A DNA stretch of 59,336 nucleotides from Streptomyces sp. SID12488 (GTDB taxonomy: Bacteria; Actinomycetota; Actinomycetes; Streptomycetales; Streptomycetaceae). The stretch is from contig NZ_JAAGLT010000044.1 in NCBI RefSeq assembly GCF_010548275.1, positions 1 to 59,336 of the forward strand, in the 5' to 3' direction. A program made the position numbers and the translations under genes. Each line of letters begins with the position of its first letter. Positions within the stretch are counted from its first letter, which is position 1. This document shows, piece by piece, positions 8,987 to 18,238 of the stretch. Under the pieces are notes generated by a model. It saw only the letters and a program-made list of their open reading frames with translations. It was not told the DNA's origin and ran no database searches.

Positions 8987-10267
8987 TTACTTGTGCGTCT
9001 TGACCCGGGGTGTCGGCTTCGGACCCTCGGCGCGCAGGGGGCCGTGGCTCAGCTTCGGGGGAACGGCTGCCGCCGAGCCCTTCTTGAGGTGGCGGGGCAC
9101 GACGTCCTGGGGGAACGTCAGCTGCTGGCCCATCCACGTCAGGGCGGGAGGCATCTCCCGTACCCAGGTCGGGAAGTTGTGGCTGCCCTCGTCGGGGAGT
9201 ATCGCCACGACCCGCATCGGGGCCTTGACGGCCTTGACGAAGGCCTGCGTCTGCGGATAGCCCCGTTCACCGTGCTTGCTGTCGGCCACCAGGACGGAGA
9301 CGTCGGGGACGGGCAGGTGCTTCAGCCGCCACATCAGGTCGTGGGCGTTGATCCGGTCGGTGCGGTCCGGTCCGGTGCCGAAGAGGCTGCCCGTCGTCGG
9401 GTCCTCCCTGATCTTGTAGTCGGGCGACAGGGCGGCGGCCGTCGTGTACACGTGCGGATCGCGCATCGTCAGCTGAAGGGCGCAGGTGCCGCCGGAGGAG
9501 TAGCCCATGACGCCCCAGGCACTGGCGGCGTGGCCGACCCGGTAGGCGGACTTCAGGGCGTCGGGCAGATCCCTGGCCAGGAAGGTCTCGGTCTGCGGAC
9601 CGCCCGGTACGTTCACGCACTCGGTGTCGCGCGGCGGGGCGATCGTCGGCCGGATCATCACCATGATCGTCGGCTGCATCTGCCCCCTCCGCTGCAGGTC
9701 ACCGGCGGTCTGGGAGACCCGCAGATACTGCGCGAGGTTGAAGATGCTGCCCGGGTAGCCGCTGAGCGCGACGATCACCGGGAAGCGCTGCCGCTTGTAC
9801 GCCTTCTGGAAGTACTGCGGCGGCAGGTAGACGAACGCCGGGTCTATCACTCCGGTGCGGCGTCCGATGATCTTCACGGACTCCACTCGCCCGTTTTCCT
9901 CGGCGGGGCTGGTGGGCAGTCCGCTGACCCTGCTCAGCTGCTCGTCGGAGGCCGGCTGTACCAGCGCCCCCTTCACGGAGATGCCGCTGACAGTGCCGAC
10001 GCCGCCGCCCTGTGTCACCCCGACGGGGGCCGTCTCGACACGGCCGAAGAGTTCGCCCCACGATCCGAAGAACTGGTACGACGAGTTCAGCCAGCACGCG
10101 AACGCCGCGACGATCACCACCTGGGTCATCCCGAGGGCCGCCAGGCGTCCCAGCACCTGCCACACACCCCGCCGGGCGAACCGCGGCCACAGCCAGACCA
10201 GCAGTGCCACACCCAGGGCGGCGACCACCGCCATCACATACACCGTCGTCTCGCTGGTCAGACCCAT
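8987..10267 (-). CDS. Membrane-anchored esterase (antigen 85/Esterase D-like)
   Basis: A 426-residue protein of the putative esterase family (alpha/beta hydrolase). Two hydrophobic helices lie at the N-terminus (about 8-30 and 45-66), so the catalytic domain is outside, tethered to the membrane. The nucleophile elbow GYSSGG is near residue 260; a plausible acid is in VLVADS and the histidine in DEGSHNFPTW near the C-terminus. In actinobacteria these relatives of mycolyltransferases are often of unknown substrate. The ATG at 10267 is preferred over an upstream TTG at 10357 because GGGGATC precedes it and the hydrophobic helix starts directly after. Confidence 0.8.
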   Translation of the reverse strand: MGLTSETTVYVMAVVAALGVALLVWLWPRFARRGVWQVLGRLAALGMTQVVIVAAFACWLNSSYQFFGSWGELFGRVETAPVGVTQGGGVGTVSGISVKGALVQPASDEQLSRVSGLPTSPAEENGRVESVKIIGRRTGVIDPAFVYLPPQYFQKAYKRQRFPVIVALSGYPGSIFNLAQYLRVSQTAGDLQRRGQMQPTIMVMIRPTIAPPRDTECVNVPGGPQTETFLARDLPDALKSAYRVGHAASAWGVMGYSSGGTCALQLTMRDPHVYTTAAALSPDYKIREDPTTGSLFGTGPDRTDRINAHDLMWRLKHLPVPDVSVLVADSKHGERGYPQTQAFVKAVKAPMRVVAILPDEGSHNFPTWVREMPPALTWMGQQLTFPQDVVPRHLKKGSAAAVPPKLSHGPLRAEGPKPTPRVKTHK

Positions 10268-10655
10268 ACCGGTTGATCCCCGATTTCCCTGCCTGTTACT
10301 ACCTGTGCGGCTTCCTTCATACAGAAGGAGGGACGTTGCACCGTTCGCGTTCCCCAATCAGCGCAAATGGGGTGAGGCGGAGAACACACTTGCGGTCTCC
10401 GCCGGACGGTGTCGCACAGCCGCGGCCGGCCGGATGACCGGCCGACCGCGGGTGGGGGATCCGCAGCCCTCAGCCAGGGTGCGGGTAAGGGTCCGGTCGG
10501 ACGTATTGCCCAGCCGTACTGCCCAGAAGAAAGTTTTCGGATCGCGGCAACCGTTTGTGGTGCCGGTGACCACAAAAAAGCGGATCCGGTCACAGCGGTG
10601 TGGCAGGGATCCAGATTTCCTCTGGCGAACCGCGCGCAAGGAGCACACCTCCCAC
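10268..10655. other. Divergent promoter region, esterase/GH74
   Basis: 388 bases between two divergent genes. No coding signal is seen. It is less GC-rich than its surroundings near 10550-10600 (CACAAAAAAGCGG). The GH74 ribosome site AAGGAG is at about 10638-10643. Confidence 0.5.
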
Positions 10656-13310
10656 ATGAATCACCCCACGAACGGCGGGCGCCGGGGGCGTCACCGCCGT
10701 CGCTGGACCGCCACAGGTCTGCTGTTCGGCATACCCGCCGCCGTCGTCGTGCCGTATCTCCTGTTCACGCAGGACGACTCGCAGGCCGCGACAGTCGACG
10801 GTGCGGCCTACTACCAGCTCGTTTCCGTGCGCAGCGGCAAGGTGCTGGACGTCAACGGCTACTCCACCGCCGACGGCACCCGTATCCAGCAGTGGACCGA
10901 CCAGCACAGCGCCAACCAGCAGTGGAAGCTGAAGCCCGCCGGGGGCGGCTACTACGAGCTGGTGAACCGCAACAGCGGCAAAGTGCTGGGCATCAAGGGC
11001 AGTTCGACCGCCCGTGCTGCCGCCGCCGAGCAGCAGACCGACAGTTCCTCCACCGCCCAGGAGTGGCGGATCGACGGGGTGAAGGGTTCCGACGCCGTCA
11101 CCCTCACCTCCCGCAGGAGCGGCCAGGTCCTGGACGTCACCAGGGCCTCCAAGGCCGACGGCGCGTTGGTCATCCAGTATTCCAGCAGGGGCACCGCCAA
11201 CCAGCAGTGGAAGCTGGTGAAGATGGCCCCGCCCGAGGGATCAGGGAGCGGCGGGGCGCAGACCCCGGCCGGGACCGGACCGTACGTGTGGAAGAACGCC
11301 CAGGTGGTGGGCGGCGGTTACGTCACCGGACTGGTGTTCAACCCCACCCAGAAGGGCCTGCTGTACGCGCGCACCGACATGGGCGGCGCCTACCGCTGGG
11401 ACGTCGCGGCCGAGCAGTGGATCCCGCTGACCGACCAGTTCGGCGAGAAGGACTGGAACCTGCTGGGCATCGACGCGGTGGCCACCGACCCCGTCGACCC
11501 CAACCGGCTCTACCTCAGCGCGGGCACCTACACCAACGACTGGGCGGGCAACGGCGCGCTCCTGCGCTCCACCGACCAGGGCCGCACCTTCAAGCGCACC
11601 GACCTGCCCTTCAAGCTGGGCAGCAACGAGGACGGCCGCGGGGCGGGCGAACGGCTCGTGGTCAACCCCGGGGACCACGGCACCCTGCTCCTGGGCACCC
11701 GCAAGAACGGCCTGTGGCGCAGCACCGACAGCGGCGTGACCTGGGGTCAGGTCTCGTCGTTCCCCATCAAGGACGGGGCGGGCAGCGGTGCGGGCATCTC
11801 CTTCGTGACGTACGGCCCGGCGGGAAGCAACACGGTCTATGTCGGCGTCGCCGACAAGTCCCGCTCCCTCTACCGCTCCACCGACGGCGGCAGCACCTGG
11901 CAGGCCGTCTCCGGGCAGCCCACCGGCCAGATGCCGCAGCACGGCGTGCTCTCCGGCGACGGCTCGCTGTACCTGACGTACACCGACGTCGTCGGACCCA
12001 ACGGCGTGACCGCGGGCTCGGTGTGGAAGTACACGCCGGCCAACGGGGCGTGGAAGAACATCTCGCCGTCCCAGGGCGGATACGGGTTCTCCGGTCTGGC
12101 CGTCGACCCGCAGAAGCCGTCCACGGTGATGGTCACCACCCTCGACCGCTGGTGGCCCGAGGACGAGGTCTACCGCACCACCGACGGCGGCGTGACCTGG
12201 AAGGCGCTGGCCGACAAGTCGGTGCGCAGCGCCGCCGCCGCTCCCTACATCGGCACCCGCACCGGGCACTGGATGACCGCCCTGGCCATCGACCCCTTCG
12301 ACTCCGGGCACGTGCTGTACGGCACCGGCAACGCCATCCTGCGCAGCAAGGACGCCAACGCCTCCGACAGCGGCGGCACCAGCCACTGGAGCATGGGCGC
12401 CCGAGGCCTGGAGGAGACCTCGTTGATCGACGCGATCGCCCCTCCCGGCGGCGCCAGCGTCATCACCTCCATGGGCGACCAGGGCGGCTTCCGGCACGAC
12501 GACCTGACCAAGGTGCCCTCCGGGCGGCTGGCGAACCCGATGATGGGCAACAGCACCGACATCGACTTCGCCCAGTCCAAGCCCTCGATGATGGTCCGTG
12601 TCGGCCACGGCGGCGCGCAGGACGGCGCCTACTCCACCGACGGCGGCCTCAGCTGGAACGGCTTCACAGCAGAGCCGGTGGCCAGTGCCGACGACGGCCA
12701 CATCGCGCTCGCGGCGGACGGCTCCAGCATCGTCTGGACCGAGGCCGGCCAGGCCCCGTACCGCTCGACCGACAACGGGGCGAGCTGGTCGAGGATCGGC
12801 GGTCTGGGCAACGGGGCCGTGGTCGTCGCCGACCGCTCCTCGGCCGGGACCTTCTACTCCCTGTCCGGCGGCACCCTCTACGCCAGCACCGACGGCGGCG
12901 CGAACTTCACCGCCCGCGCCGGCGACCTGGCCGCCGGCCGGCTCACCGCCGTCCCCGGCATCGCCGGGGACCTGTGGATCTCCGGCGGCGGCAAGGGGCT
13001 GCTGCACTCCACCGACGGCGGCCGGACCTTCACCACGCTCACCACGGTGAAGTCCGCCTCCGCCCTCGGCTTCGGCAAGGCCGCGCCGGGCACCGACTAC
13101 CAGGCCCTGTACCTGATCGGCACCGTCAAGGACGTCACCGGAGTCTTCCGCTCCACCGACAAGGGCGCCACCTGGCTCCGCGTCAACGACGACGCCCACC
13201 AGTGGGGCGCCATCGGTGCGGTCGGCGTCATCACCGGCGATCCCGACACCTACGGTCGCGTCTACGTCGGCACCAACGGACGCGGTCTGCAGTACGGCGA
13301 CCCGTCCTGA
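10656..13310 (+). CDS. Secreted GH74 xyloglucanase with N-terminal ricin-type lectin module
   Basis: An 884-residue secreted enzyme. The N-terminus is Arg-rich then hydrophobic (GLLFGIPAAVVVPYLLF), a Tat- or Sec-type signal. Residues about 47-190 form a ricin B/CBM13 lectin with three repeats (QQWKL motifs). The rest is a GH74 double seven-bladed propeller: RTDMGGAYRWD near its start and MGDQGGFRHDDL in the middle hold the two aspartates expected for catalysis, and many RSTDGG/STDQGRTF (BNR) repeats are seen. The expected activity is cleavage of xyloglucan. Streptomyces GH74 enzymes more often have a C-terminal CBM2; here the binding module is at the N-terminus. ATG chosen with AAGGAG upstream. 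Confidence 0.93.
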   Translation: MNHPTNGGRRGRHRRRWTATGLLFGIPAAVVVPYLLFTQDDSQAATVDGAAYYQLVSVRSGKVLDVNGYSTADGTRIQQWTDQHSANQQWKLKPAGGGYYELVNRNSGKVLGIKGSSTARAAAAEQQTDSSSTAQEWRIDGVKGSDAVTLTSRRSGQVLDVTRASKADGALVIQYSSRGTANQQWKLVKMAPPEGSGSGGAQTPAGTGPYVWKNAQVVGGGYVTGLVFNPTQKGLLYARTDMGGAYRWDVAAEQWIPLTDQFGEKDWNLLGIDAVATDPVDPNRLYLSAGTYTNDWAGNGALLRSTDQGRTFKRTDLPFKLGSNEDGRGAGERLVVNPGDHGTLLLGTRKNGLWRSTDSGVTWGQVSSFPIKDGAGSGAGISFVTYGPAGSNTVYVGVADKSRSLYRSTDGGSTWQAVSGQPTGQMPQHGVLSGDGSLYLTYTDVVGPNGVTAGSVWKYTPANGAWKNISPSQGGYGFSGLAVDPQKPSTVMVTTLDRWWPEDEVYRTTDGGVTWKALADKSVRSAAAAPYIGTRTGHWMTALAIDPFDSGHVLYGTGNAILRSKDANASDSGGTSHWSMGARGLEETSLIDAIAPPGGASVITSMGDQGGFRHDDLTKVPSGRLANPMMGNSTDIDFAQSKPSMMVRVGHGGAQDGAYSTDGGLSWNGFTAEPVASADDGHIALAADGSSIVWTEAGQAPYRSTDNGASWSRIGGLGNGAVVVADRSSAGTFYSLSGGTLYASTDGGANFTARAGDLAAGRLTAVPGIAGDLWISGGGKGLLHSTDGGRTFTTLTTVKSASALGFGKAAPGTDYQALYLIGTVKDVTGVFRSTDKGATWLRVNDDAHQWGAIGAVGVITGDPDTYGRVYVGTNGRGLQYGDPS

Positions 13311-13323
13311 CCCCAGCGCCCGA

Positions 13324-13357
13324 GCGGGGCCGCGGGCACAACCGCCTGCGGCCCCGC
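13324..13357 (+). terminator. Terminator after GH74 gene
   Basis: GCGGGGCCGC and GCGGCCCCGC form a perfect 10-bp stem with a 14-base loop, just after the stop. Confidence 0.8.
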
Positions 13358-13782
13358 CATGGCTGACCCGTACCCCGGAAAGCGTGTCGAGGGCGCGGCA
13401 AGGGCCGGTCGGCCCCTGTCCGGGACCTGTGGCCCCTCCCCCACGAGCTCGACCGGCACGAGGCTGGAACCGGGTCGCGCGATCAACGGTCCAGGAGGTG
13501 CAGACCAGGTCCGGCGCCGTCATCGTGAGCTTCCGCGGCCCGCCCCGGAGCCGCGCCACAGACTTCGGGCGGGCGGGCGGGCAAGCAGGCGGGCAGGCGG
13601 GCAGGCGAGAGGTCGGTCATGGAGGCCGAATCGTGCGGCCTGCCGCTGAAGCGCCACAGGCGGGTACACGTGCTCCGAGACGCGTTCGAACGCGGGGCCC
13701 TTCGGACACCACGACGAGCGGGCGCCCTCGGTTCGCGCCCCTTCCCGGAGCCCGACTCGCCTCGACGACCTACGGAGTCACC
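13358..13782 (+). other. Noncoding stretch before phosphoketolase
   Basis: About 425 bases without a supported gene. It contains the G-rich repeat at 13568-13608. GGAG lies just before the GTG at 13783. Confidence 0.5.
13568..13608 (+). repeat. G-rich short repeat (GCGGGCAG units)
   Basis: Runs of GGGC and GGCAG units (GGGCGGGCGGGC then GCAGGCGGGCAGGCGGGCAGG) about 175 bases before phosphoketolase. Confidence 0.7.
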
Positions 13783-16176
13783 GTGCCCAAGACCGAACAC
13801 CAGGACAGCTCCAGCTCCAGCACCGTACTGACCGACGAGGAACTGCGCACCCTGGACGCCCACTGGCGGGCCGCCAACTACCTGGCCGTGGGCCAGATCT
13901 ACCTGCTGGCCAACCCACTGCTCACCGAGCCCCTGACGCCCGAGCACATCAAGCCGCGGCTGCTCGGCCACTGGGGTACCTCGCCCGGCCTCAACCTCGT
14001 GTACACGCACCTCAACCGCGTGATCAAGGCGCGCGGTCTGGACGCGCTGTGCGTATGGGGGCCGGGTCACGGCGGGCCGGCCGTGCTCGCGGGCTCCTGG
14101 CTGGACGGCAGCTACAGCGAGACCTACCCGGACGTCTCACGCGACGCGACGGGCATGGACCGGCTCTTCGGGCAGTTCTCGTTCCCCGGCGGCGTGCCCA
14201 GCCATGTCGCGCCGGAGACACCCGGCTCGATCCACGAGGGCGGCGAGCTCGGCTACTCACTCGCACACGCCTACGGCGCCGCCTTCGACAACCCGGACCT
14301 GCTGGTCGCCTGTGTGATCGGTGACGGCGAGGCGGAGACCGGGCCGCTCGCCGCGTCCTGGCACTCCAACAAGTTCCTCGACCCGGTGCACGACGGCGCG
14401 GTCCTGCCGATCCTGCACCTCAACGGCTACAAGATCGCCAACCCGACCGTGCTCTCCCGCCTCCCGGAGTCCGAACTCGACGAGCTGTTGCGCGGCTACG
14501 GCCACGAGCCGATCCATGTCACCAGCGACGACCCGCACCAGGTCCACCGCGCCATGGCGGACGCCTTCGACCAGGCGCTGGACCGTATCGCCCGGACGCA
14601 GCGCGCGGCCCGCGAGGACGGCACGACCGAGCGCGTGCACTGGCCCATGATCGTGCTGCGTACGCCGAAGGGCTGGACGGGCCCCGCCGAGGTCGACGGA
14701 GTCCCGGTCGAGGGCACCTGGCGCGCCCACCAGGTCCCGCTGTCCGGCGTACGCGAAAACCCCGAGCACCTGCGGCAGTTGGAGACCTGGCTGCGCTCGT
14801 ACCGCCCCGAGGAGCTCTTCGACGCCGACGGGCGGCCCACCGCCGACGTTCTCGCCGGCATCCCCGACGGGAACCGCCGGCTGGGCGCCACCCCGCACGC
14901 CAACGGCGGTCTGCTCGTACGTGACCTGCCGATGCCGTCCCTCGACCGCTTCGCCGTCCCCGTCGACAAGCCGGGCACCACCCTGCACGAGCCCACCCGG
15001 ATCCTCGGCGACCTCCTCGAACAGGTCATGCGGGACACGTCGGAGCGGCGCGACTTCCGTCTGGTGGGCCCGGACGAGACGGAGTCCAACCGGCTCGGCG
15101 CCGTCCTCAACGCCAGCGGCAAGGCCTGGCAGGCCCAGACCCTCCAGGTGGACGAACACCTCGACCGGCACGGCCGCGTCATGGAGATCCTCTCCGAACA
15201 CCTCTGCCAGGGCTGGCTGGAGGGCTATCTGCTCACCGGCAGGCACGGACTGTTCTCCTGCTACGAGGCGTTCGTGCACATCGTCGACTCGATGGTCAAC
15301 CAGCACATCAAGTGGCTGAAGACATCGAGGGAGTTGGCGTGGCGGGCACCCATCGCCTCCCTCAACTACCTGCTGACGTCGCATGTCTGGCGTCAGGACC
15401 ACAACGGCTTCTCGCACCAGGACCCCGGGTTCATCGACCACGTCCTCAGCAAGAGCCCTGGGGTCGTACGGGTCTATCTGCCGCCGGACGCCAACACCCT
15501 GCTGTCCGTCGCGGATCACGTCCTGCGCAGCCGTGACTACGTCAACGTGATCGTGGCGGGCAAGCAGCCCTGCTTCGACTGGCTGTCCATGGACGAGGCC
15601 CGCGCCCACTGCGCCCGCGGCGCCGGGATCTGGGACTGGGCGGGCAGCGAGAACGGCGGCGAGCCCGACGTGGTGCTGGCCTGCGCGGGAGACGTACCGA
15701 CGCAGGAGATCCTGGCCGCGTCCGATCTGCTGCGGCGCCATCTGCCGGAACTCGCCGTCCGCGTCGTCAACGTCGTCGACCTGGCCCGGCTGCTGCCGAG
15801 CGAGGAACACCCGCACGGAATGGGCGAGTTCGAGTACGACGGCCTGTTCACCACCGACAAGCCGGTGATCTTCGCCTACCACGGCTACCCCTGGCTGATC
15901 CACCGCCTCTCCTACCGCCGCACCGGCCACGCCAACCTCCATGTCCGCGGCTACAAGGAGATGGGCACCACGACCACCCCGTTCGACATGGTCGTCCGCA
16001 ACGACATGGACCGCTACCGGCTGGTCATGGACGTCATCGACCGCGTCCCCGGCCTCGGCGTCCGCGCCGCCGCCGTACGCCAGCGGATGGCGGACGCCCG
16101 TACCCGCCACCACGCCTGGATCCGCGAGCACGGCATCGACCTGCCCGAGGTCACCGACTGGACCTGGACCGGCTGA
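13783..16176 (+). CDS. xfp: Phosphoketolase (xylulose-5-P/fructose-6-P)
   Basis: A 797-residue thiamine diphosphate enzyme, the normal length for the family. Characteristic stretches include LGHWGTSPGLNLVYTHLNR, GPGHGGPA, FPGGVPSHVAPETPGSIHEG, the ThDP/Mg site VIGDGEAETGPLA, and C-terminal YHGYPWLIHRLSYRR with RGYKEMGTTTTPFDM. It splits xylulose-5-phosphate (or fructose-6-phosphate) with phosphate to acetyl phosphate and glyceraldehyde-3-phosphate. The GTG is chosen because GGAGTCACC precedes it and MPKTEH-type starts fit the family. Directly downstream is a truncated GAPDH start, which suggests a former phosphoketolase-gap pair. Confidence 0.95.
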   Translation: MPKTEHQDSSSSSTVLTDEELRTLDAHWRAANYLAVGQIYLLANPLLTEPLTPEHIKPRLLGHWGTSPGLNLVYTHLNRVIKARGLDALCVWGPGHGGPAVLAGSWLDGSYSETYPDVSRDATGMDRLFGQFSFPGGVPSHVAPETPGSIHEGGELGYSLAHAYGAAFDNPDLLVACVIGDGEAETGPLAASWHSNKFLDPVHDGAVLPILHLNGYKIANPTVLSRLPESELDELLRGYGHEPIHVTSDDPHQVHRAMADAFDQALDRIARTQRAAREDGTTERVHWPMIVLRTPKGWTGPAEVDGVPVEGTWRAHQVPLSGVRENPEHLRQLETWLRSYRPEELFDADGRPTADVLAGIPDGNRRLGATPHANGGLLVRDLPMPSLDRFAVPVDKPGTTLHEPTRILGDLLEQVMRDTSERRDFRLVGPDETESNRLGAVLNASGKAWQAQTLQVDEHLDRHGRVMEILSEHLCQGWLEGYLLTGRHGLFSCYEAFVHIVDSMVNQHIKWLKTSRELAWRAPIASLNYLLTSHVWRQDHNGFSHQDPGFIDHVLSKSPGVVRVYLPPDANTLLSVADHVLRSRDYVNVIVAGKQPCFDWLSMDEARAHCARGAGIWDWAGSENGGEPDVVLACAGDVPTQEILAASDLLRRHLPELAVRVVNVVDLARLLPSEEHPHGMGEFEYDGLFTTDKPVIFAYHGYPWLIHRLSYRRTGHANLHVRGYKEMGTTTTPFDMVVRNDMDRYRLVMDVIDRVPGLGVRAAAVRQRMADARTRHHAWIREHGIDLPEVTDWTWTG

Positions 16177-16207
16177 GCTCTCTTACTCCACAAGGGAGTT
16201 CATTGCC

Positions 16208-16243
16208 CTGACCGTACGTGTCGGCATCAACGGCTTCGGCCGC
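16208..16243 (+). pseudogene. GAPDH gene stub (first 12 codons)
   Basis: 32 bases after phosphoketolase. The DNA reads (CTG) TVRVGINGFGR, exactly the start of glyceraldehyde-3-phosphate dehydrogenase (MTVRVGINGFGRIGR in the family), with AAGGGAG before it. The ATG is replaced by CTG and the homology stops after GFGR. The rest of the gene is gone. Confidence 0.8.
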
Positions 16244-16276
16244 CGGCCGACACGTCGGTCCGGCATCAAGGCCGAA

Positions 16277-16295
16277 GGGCCCCTCGGAGGGGCCC
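16277..16295. terminator. Hairpin after the GAPDH stub
   Basis: GGGCCCC-TCGGA-GGGGCCC, 7-bp perfect stem. Confidence 0.55.
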
Positions 16296-16340
16296 ACCCG
16301 GCCCCCTCCCGCCCGAAGGGCGTGGCGAGGGGGCCGAGTT

Positions 16341-16466
16341 CGATATGTCCGCCAGACCGGCCAGCTCTTCGCGGCGCAGTCCGGAGATGCGCCGCTCCCC
16401 GCCCAACGTCAGCCCGCTGTCCTGCGGTGGCATGCGCTCACGCCAACCGCGCACAGCCATGCCGAA
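16341..16466 (-). pseudogene. XRE/MmyB-type regulator stub
   Basis: The translation FGMAVRGWRERMPPQDSGL then LGGERRISGLRREELAGLAD matches the start of helix-turn-helix regulators of the MmyB type (family pattern LR.WR.RL.P...GLP.GGRRR.PGLRREELA.LA). Homology stops abruptly inside the recognition region, and the start is unclear. Only about 40 codons remain. Confidence 0.7.
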
Positions 16467-16483
16467 GTGCCATGTCGGCCATG

Positions 16484-18238
16484 TTATTGGAGGGTCCACG
16501 TCTGGTTGTCCCAGGCGTTGCATTCCCACAGGACCACCACCGTGCCGCTCGTGCCCCCGAAAACGGTGACGCATTTCTGTGACTGATCGGCCACCAGTTC
16601 CGTACCGGAGAAGTGGAATTGCTGGCTGGAGTCGCCGCTGCACGCGCTCAGTTGGATCTCGGTCCGGTCGTCGCTCGCTCCGTCGGCCACGGTCATGCAT
16701 TTCCCCAAGGAGCGGAAGGTGTCCCCCGATCCGGTCTGCCAGCGCTGTGCCGCGGAGCCGTCGCAGGCGACATGGACCAGCTGGATTCCCTCGGTCCCGG
16801 CGCCGCCGCTCAGGCACTTCTGCGTGGCGGGGACCACCAGGGCATGGCCGACGGCCGGGTCGACCGTTGCACCGGATCCGCTTTCCTCGGATCCGGCATT
16901 GCCTCCGGACTCCGGCTCGGAGTCCTCCTGCACGGTTGTGGACGTCGGCTTCGAAGAGGTGTGCGGCGTCGGAGACTTGGCGCCGGAACTCGCGGAGCGG
17001 GACGCCTTGGGGGAGGAGACCGTGGGTGCGGATGTGTCCGTGGACTGCTGGGTGGGGTTGTCGGCCGCGAGCGGGCCGTCGGACGCGGTGGCGCTGACGC
17101 TGCTCTTCCCCGTTGGCAGGTTGGTCAGCAGTACGGCGATCGTGATCAACAGCGCCGTGGCGACGGCCGCGGCGAGCACGACCGGCTTCTTCGAACGGCC
17201 TGGGGGCCGGTGCGCCTGTTGGTCGGTCGTATCGGGCTGTGGAGGTTCTACGGGTGGCTCGGCTGCGGAGGCATCATCGGTTCCGCGGTCCGAGTTGAGC
17301 CCCGATGGCGATGGCGATGGCGATGCGGACTCGGGCACTGGGTTCGCGGCCGGAGCCGGAGCCGGAGCGTCGTCGGCCACGGCCACGGGGTGGGCGGCGG
17401 GTGGAACAACAGAGGGCCCCGCTGCGCCTGCCGGGCTTCGCAGCATGCGTTCGGCGTCCTCGGCCGACAGCCGGTCGGCCGGTTTGGCCACGAGCAGGCC
17501 CTGGATCAGCGGGGTGAGCGGTCCGGCACCGCGCACTTCGGGGGCCGGTTCCATGGCGATGGCGTACATCGTCTGGGCCACCGTTTCCCGGAGGAACGGT
17601 GAGCGGCCCTCGACCGCTTCGAAGAGCGTTGCGCCGAGTGCCCACAGGTCGGCCTCCGGCCCGGGTTTGGCGCCGACTAGGCGTTCGGGGGCCATGAAGT
17701 CGACCGACCCCACGAGTTGGCCGGTGCGGGTGAGCGCCGAGGTCTCGACGGCCTGGGCGATGCCGAAGTCGGTGAGGACCACGCGGCCGTCCTCGGCGAG
17801 CAGCACGTTGGCCGGTTTCACATCCCGGTGCAGGACCCCTGCCCGGTGCGCGGCCCGTAACGCGGCGATCACGCCCCGGCCGATCCGGGCGACCTCGTCG
17901 AGCGGGACCGTGCCGTACGCCTTGATCCGGTCGGCGAGGGTGGTGGAGCGCACGTACTCCATCACGATGGTGGGCCGGCCCTCGTCGTCCACGACGTCGT
18001 GGACGACAACGACGTTCGGGTGGCTGATCCGGGCGGCGCTGTGCGCCTCGCGCCGGGCGCGTTCGAAGAGGGTGGCGAGTTCGGCGTCGTCGAGCTGGGG
18101 CTGGGAGTGGAGCTTCTTCACGGCGACCTGGCGGCCGAGGAGTTCGTCGTGGGCGCGCCAGACGGTGGCCATGCCGCCCCGGCCGATGCGGTCGAGGATG
18201 AGGTATCGGCCGGCGATCAGCCGTCCTTCGTCGGACAC
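16484..18238 (-). CDS. Ser/Thr protein kinase with extracellular ricin-type lectin domain
   Basis: A 584-residue PknB-type kinase. The kinase domain spans about 10-270: GRGGMATVW glycine loop, VAVKKL lysine, HRDVKPAN catalytic loop, DFG, and APE. Then come a Pro/Ser linker, one membrane helix at about 350-370 (VVLAAAVATALLITIAVLLT), a Ser/Thr-rich stalk, and a C-terminal ricin/CBM13 domain (about 465-584, with QRWQTGSGDT and NQTWTL). It probably senses carbohydrate or cell-wall material outside and signals inside. GTG start with AAGGAAC upstream. It stands alone, next to gene remnants on both sides. Confidence 0.92.
   Translation of the reverse strand: MSDEGRLIAGRYLILDRIGRGGMATVWRAHDELLGRQVAVKKLHSQPQLDDAELATLFERARREAHSAARISHPNVVVVHDVVDDEGRPTIVMEYVRSTTLADRIKAYGTVPLDEVARIGRGVIAALRAAHRAGVLHRDVKPANVLLAEDGRVVLTDFGIAQAVETSALTRTGQLVGSVDFMAPERLVGAKPGPEADLWALGATLFEAVEGRSPFLRETVAQTMYAIAMEPAPEVRGAGPLTPLIQGLLVAKPADRLSAEDAERMLRSPAGAAGPSVVPPAAHPVAVADDAPAPAPAANPVPESASPSPSPSGLNSDRGTDDASAAEPPVEPPQPDTTDQQAHRPPGRSKKPVVLAAAVATALLITIAVLLTNLPTGKSSVSATASDGPLAADNPTQQSTDTSAPTVSSPKASRSASSGAKSPTPHTSSKPTSTTVQEDSEPESGGNAGSEESGSGATVDPAVGHALVVPATQKCLSGGAGTEGIQLVHVACDGSAAQRWQTGSGDTFRSLGKCMTVADGASDDRTEIQLSACSGDSSQQFHFSGTELVADQSQKCVTVFGGTSGTVVVLWECNAWDNQTWTLQ

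Noticed and set aside
11241..13559. A long open frame (772 codons) on the minus strand opposite the GH74 gene
   Set aside because: It is a shadow of the strongly conserved plus-strand gene; its translation is Gly/Ala/Val/Arg low-complexity with no domain, as usual for antisense frames in high-GC DNA.
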